NCBI RefSeq assembly: GCF_000497445.1
Contig: NZ_CM002285.1
Span: 8,351,731-8,390,856, forward strand
DNA: 39,126 bases
Direction: 5' to 3'
Source of the DNA: Streptomyces roseochromogenus subsp. oscitans DS 12.976
GTDB taxonomy: Bacteria; Actinomycetota; Actinomycetes; Streptomycetales; Streptomycetaceae
Shown: piece by piece, positions 31,790-39,126 of the stretch
How the letters are laid out: each line of letters begins with the position of its first letter
Numbering within the stretch: the stretch's first letter is position 1
Position numbers and translations under genes: made by a program
Notes under the pieces: generated by a model
Told to the model about the DNA's origin: nothing
Databases searched by the model: none
The model's input: the letters and a program-made list of their open reading frames with translations, nothing else

Positions 31790-33241
31790 ATGGAGTGGAA
31801 TTTTCAGTCGGCCGAAAGACTCGCGGCTGCTTTGCGTGCCGGTGAAGTGACCTCGGTGGAACTGACCGACGAGGCGATCGCGCGTATCGAGCGGCACGAC
31901 AAGGCGGTCAACGCGGTCTGCGTGCCGGACTTCGACCGTGCACGGGCCGCCGCCCGCGGTGCCGACCAGGCGCGCGCTCGCGGTGAGGACCGGCCGTTGC
32001 TCGGCATTCCGGTGACGGTCAAAGAGTCCTACAACATCGCCGGGTTGCCCACGACCTGGGGCATGCCGCCGCACCGGAACTACATGCCGGCCGAGGACGC
32101 GGTGCAGGTGTCGCGGCTCAAGGCCGTGGGCGCGGTGGTGCTCGGTAAGACCAACGTGCCCTTGGGGCTGCAAGATGTGCAGAGCTTCAACGAGATCTAC
32201 GGCACCACCAACAACCCGTGGGATCACGGTCGCACACCGGGTGGGTCCTCCGGCGGATCAGCGGCGGCCCTGGCGTGCGGATTCGGCGCACTGTCCATCG
32301 GCTCCGACATCGCCGGTTCGTTGCGCACCCCCGCACATTTCTGCGGTGTCTACGCGCACAAGCCGACGCTCGGGCTGGCGGCGAACCGCGGTATGGTCCC
32401 GCCGCCCGCCCCGGCACTGCCGGTCGACCTCGACCTCGCCGTCGTCGGTCCGATGGCGCGCACTGCCCGCGACCTCACGCTCCTGCTCGACGTCATGGCC
32501 GGACCGGACCCGCTGACGCTCGGTGTGGCGCACCACTTGACGCTGCCGCCCGCGCGCCACGAGCGGCTCTGCGACTTCCGGGTCCTGGTCCTCGACGAGC
32601 ATCCGCTCATTCCGACCGGGTCCGCCGTGCGGGCGGGCGTGAACCGGGTGGCCGACGCGCTTGCCGACGGCGGCGCCCGCGTCGAACGGCACAGCCCGCT
32701 GCTGCCCGATCTGACCGAAGCCGCGGTGCTCTACATGCAGTTGCTGTTTTCGAGCTTCGTTGCGCGATTTCCCGTCGAGGTGTACGAGCAGCTGCGGACC
32801 CACGCCGCCGGACTGAGCGCGGACGACCCGAGTCTCGATGCGGCGCTGCTGCGCGGCATTGGGTTCAGCCACCGTGACTGGATCGAGGCGAACGGCCGTC
32901 GCGAGCTCCACCGCCACGGCTGGCGGCAGCTCTTCGCCGAGTTCGACGCCGTGGTGTGTCCCATCACGCCCACTCCCGCGTTCCCGCACGACCACAACCC
33001 CGATCTGAGGGAACGCCGGATCGACATCGACGGCGTCGAGTACCCGTACCTCGACCAGCTCGTCTGGGCCGGTCTGGCCACCATGCCCGGCCTACCCGCC
33101 ACCGCCATACCAGCGGGCCGGTCCCCCGAGGGGCTGCCGGTGGGAGTGCAGCTCATCGGTCCGATGTTCGAGGACCGTACCCCGCTGCGGCTGGCCGAAC
33201 TGCTCGAGCGGACGATCGGCGGCTTCCAGGCACCGAAGTAG
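31790..33241 (+). CDS. Amidase-signature-family amidase
   Basis: 483-aa amidase (hydrolyses carboxamides to acid and ammonia). The Ser-cisSer-Lys triad is visible as Lys78 in GIPVTVKES, Ser153 in TPGGSSGGSAAA and Ser177 in GSDIAGSLRTPA. The body then has HKPTLGLAANRGMVPP, VVGPMARTARDLTLLLDVMA and the C-terminal GLATMPGLPATAIPAGRSPE followed by GLPVGVQLIGP. ATG 31790 is chosen; an in-frame upstream start at 31757 lacks support. Substrate not predictable. It precedes the CHAT cluster by 858 bases on the same strand and is probably independent of it. Confidence 0.93.
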   Translation: MEWNFQSAERLAAALRAGEVTSVELTDEAIARIERHDKAVNAVCVPDFDRARAAARGADQARARGEDRPLLGIPVTVKESYNIAGLPTTWGMPPHRNYMPAEDAVQVSRLKAVGAVVLGKTNVPLGLQDVQSFNEIYGTTNNPWDHGRTPGGSSGGSAAALACGFGALSIGSDIAGSLRTPAHFCGVYAHKPTLGLAANRGMVPPPAPALPVDLDLAVVGPMARTARDLTLLLDVMAGPDPLTLGVAHHLTLPPARHERLCDFRVLVLDEHPLIPTGSAVRAGVNRVADALADGGARVERHSPLLPDLTEAAVLYMQLLFSSFVARFPVEVYEQLRTHAAGLSADDPSLDAALLRGIGFSHRDWIEANGRRELHRHGWRQLFAEFDAVVCPITPTPAFPHDHNPDLRERRIDIDGVEYPYLDQLVWAGLATMPGLPATAIPAGRSPEGLPVGVQLIGPMFEDRTPLRLAELLERTIGGFQAPK

Positions 33242-33365
33242 GGCGTACTACACCTGCCACTTGGGCGGGCCCCGGGCGAAGGCCGGGCGGTCTTCGGACG
33301 GGGCTTCCCCGGAGGGGTACCGCACCGGTTCGCTGGAGATGTACCGCGGTACGGGGGTGAGGGCG

Positions 33366-33992
33366 ATGGACGTCAATGGTGCGGCTGCGCCGGTCGTGGC
33401 GGTCGTCGGGGTGGTCGGGACCTTGCTGTCGGCCCTGCTCACCCAGCGTGCGGCCGAGCGCAGCCGGCGGCGCGAGCAGGAGCGGGCCGAGCGAGCGCGG
33501 GCGCGGGCCCTGGAGGCCGAGCAGCTGCGTACCTGTTACGTCGCCCTCAACACCGCCTCCCGGCAGTATCTGGCCGCTCTCACCGACCAGTTGCACGCGC
33601 TGCTGCGCACGGAGGATCCGCGTGCGGCACGGCAGCGCCTCACCGAGGCCAGGGACCTGCACCGGGACGTGTACGCGGAGGCGCAGATGCGGTTGCCCGA
33701 CCCCGTACTCGCCCTGGCCGGCGAGGTCACCCATGCGCTCGGCACCCTCTACGGCCGGCTCCGGCGCCTGGACGACGGCGTGCCCCGCCCGGGCGACTCG
33801 CTCGAAGCCGCCCAGGGGCAGATCGACGCGCTGTGGGAACGGCTGCGGGAGCTGCGGCGCGGGATGCGGGCGGATCTGGGAGCGTCGGGAGTGTCTGGAG
33901 TATCGGGAATGTACCGACTGGGCCCGTCCGAGACCGGTCCGCACCGCCCTGGGACCCATCCGGGTGCATCCGGGGCGAGTTCCGGGTGTTGA
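33366..33992 (+). CDS. Membrane-anchored coiled-coil protein, unknown function
   Basis: 208-aa protein not recognised as a named family. The N-terminus is a single hydrophobic helix (APVVAVVGVVGTLLSALLTQ) followed by a long Arg/Glu-rich coiled-coil (RAAERSRRREQERAERARAR), then a helical region with LNTASRQYLAALTDQLHALL. The C-terminal ~45 residues are Gly/Ser-rich with SGVSGVSG repeats. ATG 33366 follows GGTGAGGGCG; an ATG at 33339 is possible. A membrane tether with a cytoplasmic helical stalk is a common partner in signalling or defence loci, and it lies 107 bases before the CHAT gene on the same strand, so it may belong to that unit. Confidence 0.6.
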   Translation: MDVNGAAAPVVAVVGVVGTLLSALLTQRAAERSRRREQERAERARARALEAEQLRTCYVALNTASRQYLAALTDQLHALLRTEDPRAARQRLTEARDLHRDVYAEAQMRLPDPVLALAGEVTHALGTLYGRLRRLDDGVPRPGDSLEAAQGQIDALWERLRELRRGMRADLGASGVSGVSGMYRLGPSETGPHRPGTHPGASGASSGC

Positions 33993-34099
33993 TCGGGCGA
34001 CGGCCGGAAAAGCTCGGTGATCGGGCATCGTTGTGACGGACATCTCGTCATCATGGAGATCGACGGACTGTTGCCGTCCTCGGGATGTGAGGAGTGCCG

Positions 34100-37000
34100 G
34101 TGGGGGAAGAAGAGGAGAGCGGTGGCGTTCAGGCGTTGCGGACCTGGGCCGGTGAGGCCATCGGGCGGGCGAAGGCGTTGCTGCCGGCGCCGGACAAGGT
34201 CGTCAGAGCCTCGCGCGCCCATGACGACGCTGTAGCCGAACTCGACGCGCTCTCCCGTCTGTTGGACCACGATCCGGGGCTGCGCAGCTCGGTGACGTTA
34301 TGGCTCGGCGGTGCCCTCACCCTGCGCCACGTCGCCGGGGGCGGGACGCCCGAGGACCGGGAGCGGGCGCACGGTCTGCTGCGGGACGTACGGGACCCGG
34401 CGACGAAGACCGGGGCCGCGGCCGGCGTCGAGGACCGGCGGTGGGCCGCGCTGTTCCTGGTGACGCACGCGATGCCGCTGCAGGAGATGCCGGGCGGGAT
34501 CGCTCCGGAGCTGGACGGGACCGCCATGTTCGACATGATCATGCGGGAGGGCCCGGGCGGGATGGCCGCCCTCGCGGCCGAGCTGCAGGAGCTGGTGACC
34601 GAAGCGGCCGAACTCCCGTTGCCGCCACAGGACCTGAGGCATCTGCGGCAGCTGCGCGACCTCTATGCCCGTCCCTCGGCCGACGGCATCGCCGACCTGT
34701 TCAACAGCCTTGTACCCGACGACGGGTTTCCGGGCACCGATCAGCTGCGGCAGATGATGGGGACCTGGCTGACGACGATGACCGGTGGCGCGGGCACGAC
34801 CAGCGACTCGGGTCCGAACAGCGGCTCGGGCACGGCACCCGGTACCGCCCCGCACACGAGTGATACACACCCCACCCCGGACCCCTCCGGCACCACCCCC
34901 GCCGACGCCGATGCCCCGGCCGTACCCCGTACCCCCGAGGACTTCCGCAGGCTGATCGTGGCGTGGCAGGCCGTCCACACCACGTCCGTGGACTTCCTGA
35001 ACCACGCCGGCGGCGGCGACCCCGCTGCCCTGAACCAGCAACTCAGGCGACTGCGCGACGCGTTGGACGGGCTGCCGGACGGCATGCCGGGCAAGGACGC
35101 TCTCGAAGGGCAGATGACCATGCTGCTCCACTTGAGCGACGGCGCCGGCGGCACCCTTCAGGACCAGGCGCTCGGTCTCGCGCACACCCAGACGGTCACC
35201 GACTACTTCCGGCGCAAGTCGGAAAGCTCCATCCCCATGGCCGACGGCTTCGCGATCATGGCGGACGTGCTGGCCCTGATGACCGACGTCCGTACCGCCG
35301 GGCAGGCCGAGGACGTGGAGCGGCTCCGCACCCTCCTGCCCCAGGCCGAGGCCCTGGCCGACACCGTCCCCGAGGACCACGACTTCCGCGCCGCAGCTCT
35401 CGTCATCCGTGCCATGGCCCGCCTCATGCTCGGCCGGTTCACCATGGACCGGGAGCTGCTCCTGCGCGGTGTCTCCGACCTCGAGGACATCAGGACCGCC
35501 GCGGGGAACAGCAGCCTCCCGATCGGGGACGAGGAGCTGGAGGCCATGGTTCCGGACCTCGCGGCCCTGCGTGCCTACCTCGCCGGCGACACGACGGACC
35601 TCCCGGACGGGGACGTACCGCCGCCGGACGCCCCCGCCGACCAGCTCCACTCCGCCGCAAACCGCCTCGGCATGCGCTACAGCTTCACCAAGGACCCGGC
35701 GGACCTCGATGCCGCCATCAGCACGCTGGAGCGGCTTCGCGAGCACATCCGGCAAGGCCGGGCCCCGCGCGTCGCCGCCGCGTCCCTGTGGACGCTCGCC
35801 GAGTCCTACCGCGCCCGCTGGCATCGGGAGCAGAGCGCGTCCGACGCGGACGCCGCCACCGACGCGGCGAACGAGGCCCTGGCCACGCTCGCCGCCGACG
35901 TCCTCCTCCAGCAGGGCGCTGAACACCGCCTGACGACCGCCCGCAACGGCGCCTCCCTCGGCATACGGGCCGCCCTGTGGGCCGCCGCGCACGAGAGGGT
36001 GGACGACGCGGTCGCCGCCCTGGAGCTGGGCCGGGCACTGGTGTTGCAGGCGGCGGCCACCTCCCGGGCCGTACCGGACCTGCTGGAGGAGCGTGGCCAT
36101 CCCGAACTCGCGGCCGCCTGGCGGGAGTCCGGCGCTGCCGACAGCACCGAGCTGCCCGCCGAGCTGCCCAGCACCCTGCGCCGGCAGGCCCTGGAGGCCC
36201 TCGGCTACCGGGAGCGGGGAGGCCTGCTCGGCACCCCCACCCCGCGGGAACTGGCGGACGGCGCGGGCGACGCCGGCGCGGACGCCCTGATCTATCTGGT
36301 CCCCGGCAGCGACGGCGAGGCCCCGGGCATGGTGCTTGCCATAGGCCCCGAGATCGGCATCGGCGTGGGCGGGCTGCCCATGTTGTCCGAGGCGGGCAGC
36401 GCCCCTCTGGAGCGGTACCTGGACGCGGCCGCCGCGCGCTCCACGGACCCGGACCACATCGACGTACAGGCGGAACGGGCCTGGGAGGAGGCTCTGTCCG
36501 AGCTGAGCGACTGGGCGTACGAGGTGTTCGTCCACGTCCTCGCCGGGCTGGAGCAACACCTCCCGGGCGACGCCGCCGACCGCCGTACGCCCCGGGTCGT
36601 CCTGGTCCCCTGCGGCCGCCTCGGGGTCGTCCCCTGGCACGCGGCCCGCTTCCCGGCGGACGCGCCGTACGACTACCTCTGCCAGGCCCTGGTGATCAGC
36701 TACGCGGCCTCCGGCAGCCAGTTCCTGCGCACGGTGAAGCGCGCGCCCCGCGATCCGGTCTCGGCCCCGGCCATGGTGGCCGACCCGAGCCTCAAGCTGA
36801 CGTATGCCGAGCTGGAGGTCCTTCAGCTGCGCAACGCGTTCTACCCGGGGGCGCGGCTGTACGGCGACTTCGCCACCCTCCCGCCCGACTCGGTGCCGGC
36901 CGGCACCCCCGACCAGCTGCTGGCCCTGCTCGCCCAGGACCACTCGATGGTCCATCTGGCCACGCACGGCATGGCGGGCGTACGGCCGACGGAGTCGGCC

Positions 37001-37462
37001 CTGCACCTCGCCCCCACCGACCCTGACGAGGAGGTCGGCCGGCTCACCGTGACCCGGCTCCTCGACCGGCCGCAGCCCGCCGAACAGGAGGGCGGCCCAT
37101 TGATCGTCCTGAGCGCGTGCGAGACCGACCTGAGCACCCGCGACCACGACGAGGCCCTGACTCTCACCACGGCGTTCGTCTCGGGCGGCGCCCGTGATGC
37201 CGTGGGGTCGCGGTGGACCGCCCGGGACAGCGCGTCGGTGCTTCTGATGGCGGTCTTCCACCACCATCTGCGGGCCGGGCTCAGCCCCGTCGACGCACTG
37301 CGGGCCGCGCAGCTGTGGATGCTCGACCCGGACCGGAAGGATCCGGGCTGTCTGAGCGACGAGCTACGGCCGGACATCCGCCGACCCGATCTGCAACGGC
37401 CCGTCTTCTGGGCCGCGTTCATCCATCAGGGCCACCCCGGCCGGGGAAAGGAGACCGTATGA
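34100..37462 (+). CDS. CHAT-domain (caspase-like) protease with helical N-terminal region
   Basis: 1120-aa protein. Helical, Ala/Leu-rich N-terminal part (about 1-225), a Ser/Thr/Pro/Gly-rich linker (228-278), a second helical region of TPR-like character (280-720; ALDAAISTLERLREHIRQGR-type stretches), then a CHAT protease domain (about 770-1110). The catalytic dyad is visible: His956 in VHLATHGM and Cys1007 in LSACET. The next two genes follow with 4- and 1-base overlaps, so all are one translational unit. CHAT proteases act in bacterial caspase-like defence and gasdermin systems. GTG 34100 is preferred over GTG 34094 because GAGGAG ends five bases before it. Codon 67 is TTA (34298-34300), rare in this genus and implying bldA-tRNA dependence. 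Confidence 0.9.
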   Translation: MGEEEESGGVQALRTWAGEAIGRAKALLPAPDKVVRASRAHDDAVAELDALSRLLDHDPGLRSSVTLWLGGALTLRHVAGGGTPEDRERAHGLLRDVRDPATKTGAAAGVEDRRWAALFLVTHAMPLQEMPGGIAPELDGTAMFDMIMREGPGGMAALAAELQELVTEAAELPLPPQDLRHLRQLRDLYARPSADGIADLFNSLVPDDGFPGTDQLRQMMGTWLTTMTGGAGTTSDSGPNSGSGTAPGTAPHTSDTHPTPDPSGTTPADADAPAVPRTPEDFRRLIVAWQAVHTTSVDFLNHAGGGDPAALNQQLRRLRDALDGLPDGMPGKDALEGQMTMLLHLSDGAGGTLQDQALGLAHTQTVTDYFRRKSESSIPMADGFAIMADVLALMTDVRTAGQAEDVERLRTLLPQAEALADTVPEDHDFRAAALVIRAMARLMLGRFTMDRELLLRGVSDLEDIRTAAGNSSLPIGDEELEAMVPDLAALRAYLAGDTTDLPDGDVPPPDAPADQLHSAANRLGMRYSFTKDPADLDAAISTLERLREHIRQGRAPRVAAASLWTLAESYRARWHREQSASDADAATDAANEALATLAADVLLQQGAEHRLTTARNGASLGIRAALWAAAHERVDDAVAALELGRALVLQAAATSRAVPDLLEERGHPELAAAWRESGAADSTELPAELPSTLRRQALEALGYRERGGLLGTPTPRELADGAGDAGADALIYLVPGSDGEAPGMVLAIGPEIGIGVGGLPMLSEAGSAPLERYLDAAAARSTDPDHIDVQAERAWEEALSELSDWAYEVFVHVLAGLEQHLPGDAADRRTPRVVLVPCGRLGVVPWHAARFPADAPYDYLCQALVISYAASGSQFLRTVKRAPRDPVSAPAMVADPSLKLTYAELEVLQLRNAFYPGARLYGDFATLPPDSVPAGTPDQLLALLAQDHSMVHLATHGMAGVRPTESALHLAPTDPDEEVGRLTVTRLLDRPQPAEQEGGPLIVLSACETDLSTRDHDEALTLTTAFVSGGARDAVGSRWTARDSASVLLMAVFHHHLRAGLSPVDALRAAQLWMLDPDRKDPGCLSDELRPDIRRPDLQRPVFWAAFIHQGHPGRGKETV

Positions 37463-38148
37463 CCCCGGGTGAGGACAGCGGGACTAGGGTGCTCGGCCTC
37501 ATCGGCGAGCACCTCGACAGCATCCGCGCCCAGCTGACCGACGAGCAGTACCAGCTCCTGCTCACCCGGCTGCGCGCGCTCGCCGACACCCCGCCGGACG
37601 ACTCCAGGGCCGTACGGAGGGCCTTCCAGGCGGTGCGGCTCTGCCTGGTGCCGCTGCCGTTCGACCATCCGGTCCGGGAGGCGCTGGACTCCGTCCGGCT
37701 CGCCGGTACGGCGACGGTCAGCCGCCCGGTCGTCCTGCGGACGCGGGATCTGCTGGCCCGGCTCACGGCCGACCCGCCGCCCCCCGGCACCGCGGCCATC
37801 ATCGCCGCCGTCGAGCTCAGACTGCTGCACGCGCCGGCCCTCTCGGCCGCCGAGGTCCGCGCCCGGTATCGCGGATCGGTGCCACCGCCCGAGCTGATCC
37901 GGTTCGCCGATCCCGACCTCGGCGACCGCTACCCGGAGTTCCAGTTCGAGCCCGGGGGCGGGGCGCCGTACGAGGTCGTCCTGGAGGTCAACCGGGTGCT
38001 GCTCGCCGACGCCGACCCGTGGGGGGCCGCCGACTGGTGGCTGAGCGGCAACGCGTGGCTGGGCGGCGGGTCGCCTGCCGCCCTCCTCGGCATCCGGCCG
38101 GACCGCGAACTGGTGGGCGCGGCCGTGGCGTTGGTGGAGGGGGACTGA
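37459..38148 (+). CDS. Antitoxin-like protein with MbcA/Xre-ParS-type C-terminus
   Basis: 229-aa protein. The first ~145 residues are helical with no HTH I can assign (IGEHLDSIRAQLTDEQYQLL; LTRLRALADTP; AFQAVRLCLVPLPFDHPVRE). From about residue 148 it matches the toxin-binding domain of Xre/MbcA/ParS antitoxins: YPEFQFEPGGGAPYEVVLEV, NRVLLADADPWGAADWWLSG, NAWLGGGSPAALLG. ATG 37459 overlaps the CHAT stop as ATGA after AAAGGAGACC; its stop overlaps the RES start by one base. Antitoxin before a RES toxin is the normal order. The identity rests on the C-terminus and on the neighbour; the N-terminal domain is unexplained and may be what the protease or a trigger acts on. Confidence 0.75.
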   Translation: MTPGEDSGTRVLGLIGEHLDSIRAQLTDEQYQLLLTRLRALADTPPDDSRAVRRAFQAVRLCLVPLPFDHPVREALDSVRLAGTATVSRPVVLRTRDLLARLTADPPPPGTAAIIAAVELRLLHAPALSAAEVRARYRGSVPPPELIRFADPDLGDRYPEFQFEPGGGAPYEVVLEVNRVLLADADPWGAADWWLSGNAWLGGGSPAALLGIRPDRELVGAAVALVEGD

Positions 38149-38825
38149 TGCACGAGGAAGCCGTGTCGCCCTCCGTGTACCGCTTCCGGCCGCACTGGGA
38201 GGTGCTGCCCGCTGGTACCCAGCTCTGGCGGCTGCACAAGTCCCGGTACGCGGCAGAGGAGTTCAAGCCGTACGACCCGGACGACGAAGCGTCCGGCCGC
38301 TTCCACGGCACGGCGGAGGACCCCTACCCGTGTCTGTACGCGGCGACGGACCCGGAGACCGCGCTCGCCGAGACCCTGCTGCGCTCGGTCCCCTTCGACC
38401 CGGAGACCAGTATGCGGCTGGTCCTCTGGGCGCAGGTGCGGGGCAGGTCGCTGAGCGTGGTGCGGACCCGGTGCGAGCTGAGACTGGTCTCGCTGTGCTC
38501 GGGAGCGGCGCTCGCCGCCGTCTGCCAGGACCACCTGCTGCTGGAGAGCGAGGGAAAGGAGCACTACGAGGGCACACGGCGCTGGGCGCAGGAGATCCGG
38601 GCCCAGGCCCCCGAAGCCATGGGGATGATCTGGGGCTCGAAACGCAACCCGTCACGGCGGGCCCTGGTTCTCTTCGGAGACCGCCTCGCGGACCGCGCGG
38701 ACGGACCGCTCGAAGCACTGCCGTACCGCAGCATCCCGGACCTCGGCTCCCCGGACGGCATCAAAGAGGCCAACCAGCTGCTGGAACCCCTACGCTCGGC
38801 GATCAAGGAGCCGCTGCACCGCTGA
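38148..38825 (+). CDS. RES-domain protein, likely NAD+-degrading toxin
   Basis: 225-aa RES-domain protein. The domain core is visible: LWRLHKSRYAAEEFKP (Arg28), SGRFHGTAEDPYPCLYAATD (Arg51), PETALAETLLRS (Glu70 and Glu75) and IWGSKRNPSRRALVLFGDR (Ser164), giving the Arg, Glu and Ser that name the family. RES toxins such as MbcT cleave NAD+ by phosphorolysis and are held inactive by an Xre/MbcA antitoxin, here the upstream gene. ATG 38148 overlaps the antitoxin stop (TGATG) after GGAGGGGGAC. Its pairing with a CHAT protease gene is the unusual part. Enzyme activity is inferred from the family. Confidence 0.85.
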   Translation: MHEEAVSPSVYRFRPHWEVLPAGTQLWRLHKSRYAAEEFKPYDPDDEASGRFHGTAEDPYPCLYAATDPETALAETLLRSVPFDPETSMRLVLWAQVRGRSLSVVRTRCELRLVSLCSGAALAAVCQDHLLLESEGKEHYEGTRRWAQEIRAQAPEAMGMIWGSKRNPSRRALVLFGDRLADRADGPLEALPYRSIPDLGSPDGIKEANQLLEPLRSAIKEPLHR

Positions 38826-38896
38826 CGGCACCTTGCCGGACCCCTCGCCCGCCGCCCGCTTGTCCCCGTGTGAAGCGTGGTGTCATCGTTGTCGCC

Positions 38897-39126
38897 ATGG
38901 CACCACCGTCCCTTGACCATGCGTCAATCCTCATGGAATTACAGGCGGTTCGGCGGGCGGGACTGCTGAGGCTGCGTGGCCGCGAGCTGCCCGCCCTGGA
39001 GGCGGCCGCGGGCCGTTGGGCGACCGGGCGCACCCGTGAGGGCGCCGTGGAGGCGCTGCTCCGCCGCGCGGTGGAGCGGCTCGACGCGGGCACGCTGCGC
39101 ACCGCCGCCGAGTACACGCTGGGCCT
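38897..39126 (+). CDS. N-terminus of an unknown protein, cut by the window edge
   Basis: 76 codons visible, open to the right edge. Starts MAPPSLDHASILMELQAVRR, then GLLRLRGRELPALEAAAGRW, EGAVEALLRRAVERLDAG and TLRTAAEYTLG. Helical, Arg/Leu-rich; it recalls a helical N-terminal domain seen on Streptomyces signalling-type proteins but I cannot name it. ATG 38897 is the first start after an in-frame stop; no good ribosome-binding site. Codon 15 (38939-38941) is TTA, another candidate bldA target. It lies 71 bases after the RES gene and could be part of the same locus. Confidence 0.55.
   Translation, partial: MAPPSLDHASILMELQAVRRAGLLRLRGRELPALEAAAGRWATGRTREGAVEALLRRAVERLDAGTLRTAAEYTLG

Noticed and set aside
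31597..31845. Plus-strand 82-codon frame overlapping the amidase start
   Set aside because: No family match, runs into the amidase in another frame, and no ribosome-binding site.
34298..37267. A 989-codon minus-strand frame antisense to the CHAT gene
   Set aside because: Val/Gly/Arg-rich shadow of the CHAT gene; the opposite strand carries a recognisable protease with catalytic His and Cys.

Overview
The window is chromosomal DNA from a high-GC actinomycete, almost certainly a Streptomyces. The support is strong third-position G/C bias with long spurious antisense frames, frequent GTG starts, a complete Cvn conservon (sensor kinase, roadblock, DUF742, small GTPase), a DUF6397 gene, a Ski2-like DUF3516 helicase, and only rare TTA codons. 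No rRNA, tRNA, CRISPR array, insertion sequence or phage gene was seen.

Layout, left to right. (1) 1-4.9 kb: cvnABCD (cvnA cut by the window edge, cvnC and cvnD separated by an unusually long spacer), an antisense PPOX-fold flavin/F420 enzyme, and a second cvnB-like roadblock gene. (2) 5-11.4 kb: DUF6397 gene, acyl-CoA thioesterase II, DUF3516 helicase, a metal-dependent membrane hydrolase, then a DUF5709 gene followed by a type B ribosomal L31 gene interrupted by an in-frame TAG. (3) 11.7-15.4 kb: a translationally coupled heterodimeric ABC exporter pair with one consensus and one degenerate ATP site. (4) 15.7-22.2 kb: a lipoprotein L,D-transpeptidase, a secreted PNGase A-like amidase, a DctA-type symporter, and a MarR regulator divergent from a homodimer-type ABC exporter across a clear 7-bp-arm operator. 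(5) 22.2-27.4 kb: an mltG relic, then a minus-strand sulfonate operon: promoter, apparently leaderless Cys-containing leader peptide, ssuC, ssuB, ssuA, a wrecked ssuD, and a flavin monooxygenase. (6) 27.5-31.3 kb: YjbQ, a THEP1-type NTPase, a PEBP protein, a wrecked pcm gene and a baeRF/Vms1-like protein. (7) 31.8 kb to the end: an amidase, a membrane-anchored coiled-coil protein, and a tightly coupled three-gene unit encoding a CHAT caspase-like protease, a protein with an MbcA/Xre-ParS-like C-terminus, and a RES-domain protein, followed by a gene cut by the right edge.

The most interesting locus is the CHAT / MbcA-like / RES unit (34100-38825). RES toxins and Xre/MbcA antitoxins are known toxin-antitoxin partners whose toxins destroy NAD+. 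Placing a large CHAT protease first in the same overlapping operon suggests protease-triggered release of an NADase, an abortive-defence or developmental cell-death design. The CHAT gene carries a TTA codon near its 5' end, and the cut gene at the right edge also has an early TTA, so translation may depend on the bldA tRNA.

A second theme is gene decay: rpmE2 (nonsense), mltG, ssuD and pcm (frameshifts plus deletions) are all broken inside 20 kb, while the neighbouring genes look intact.
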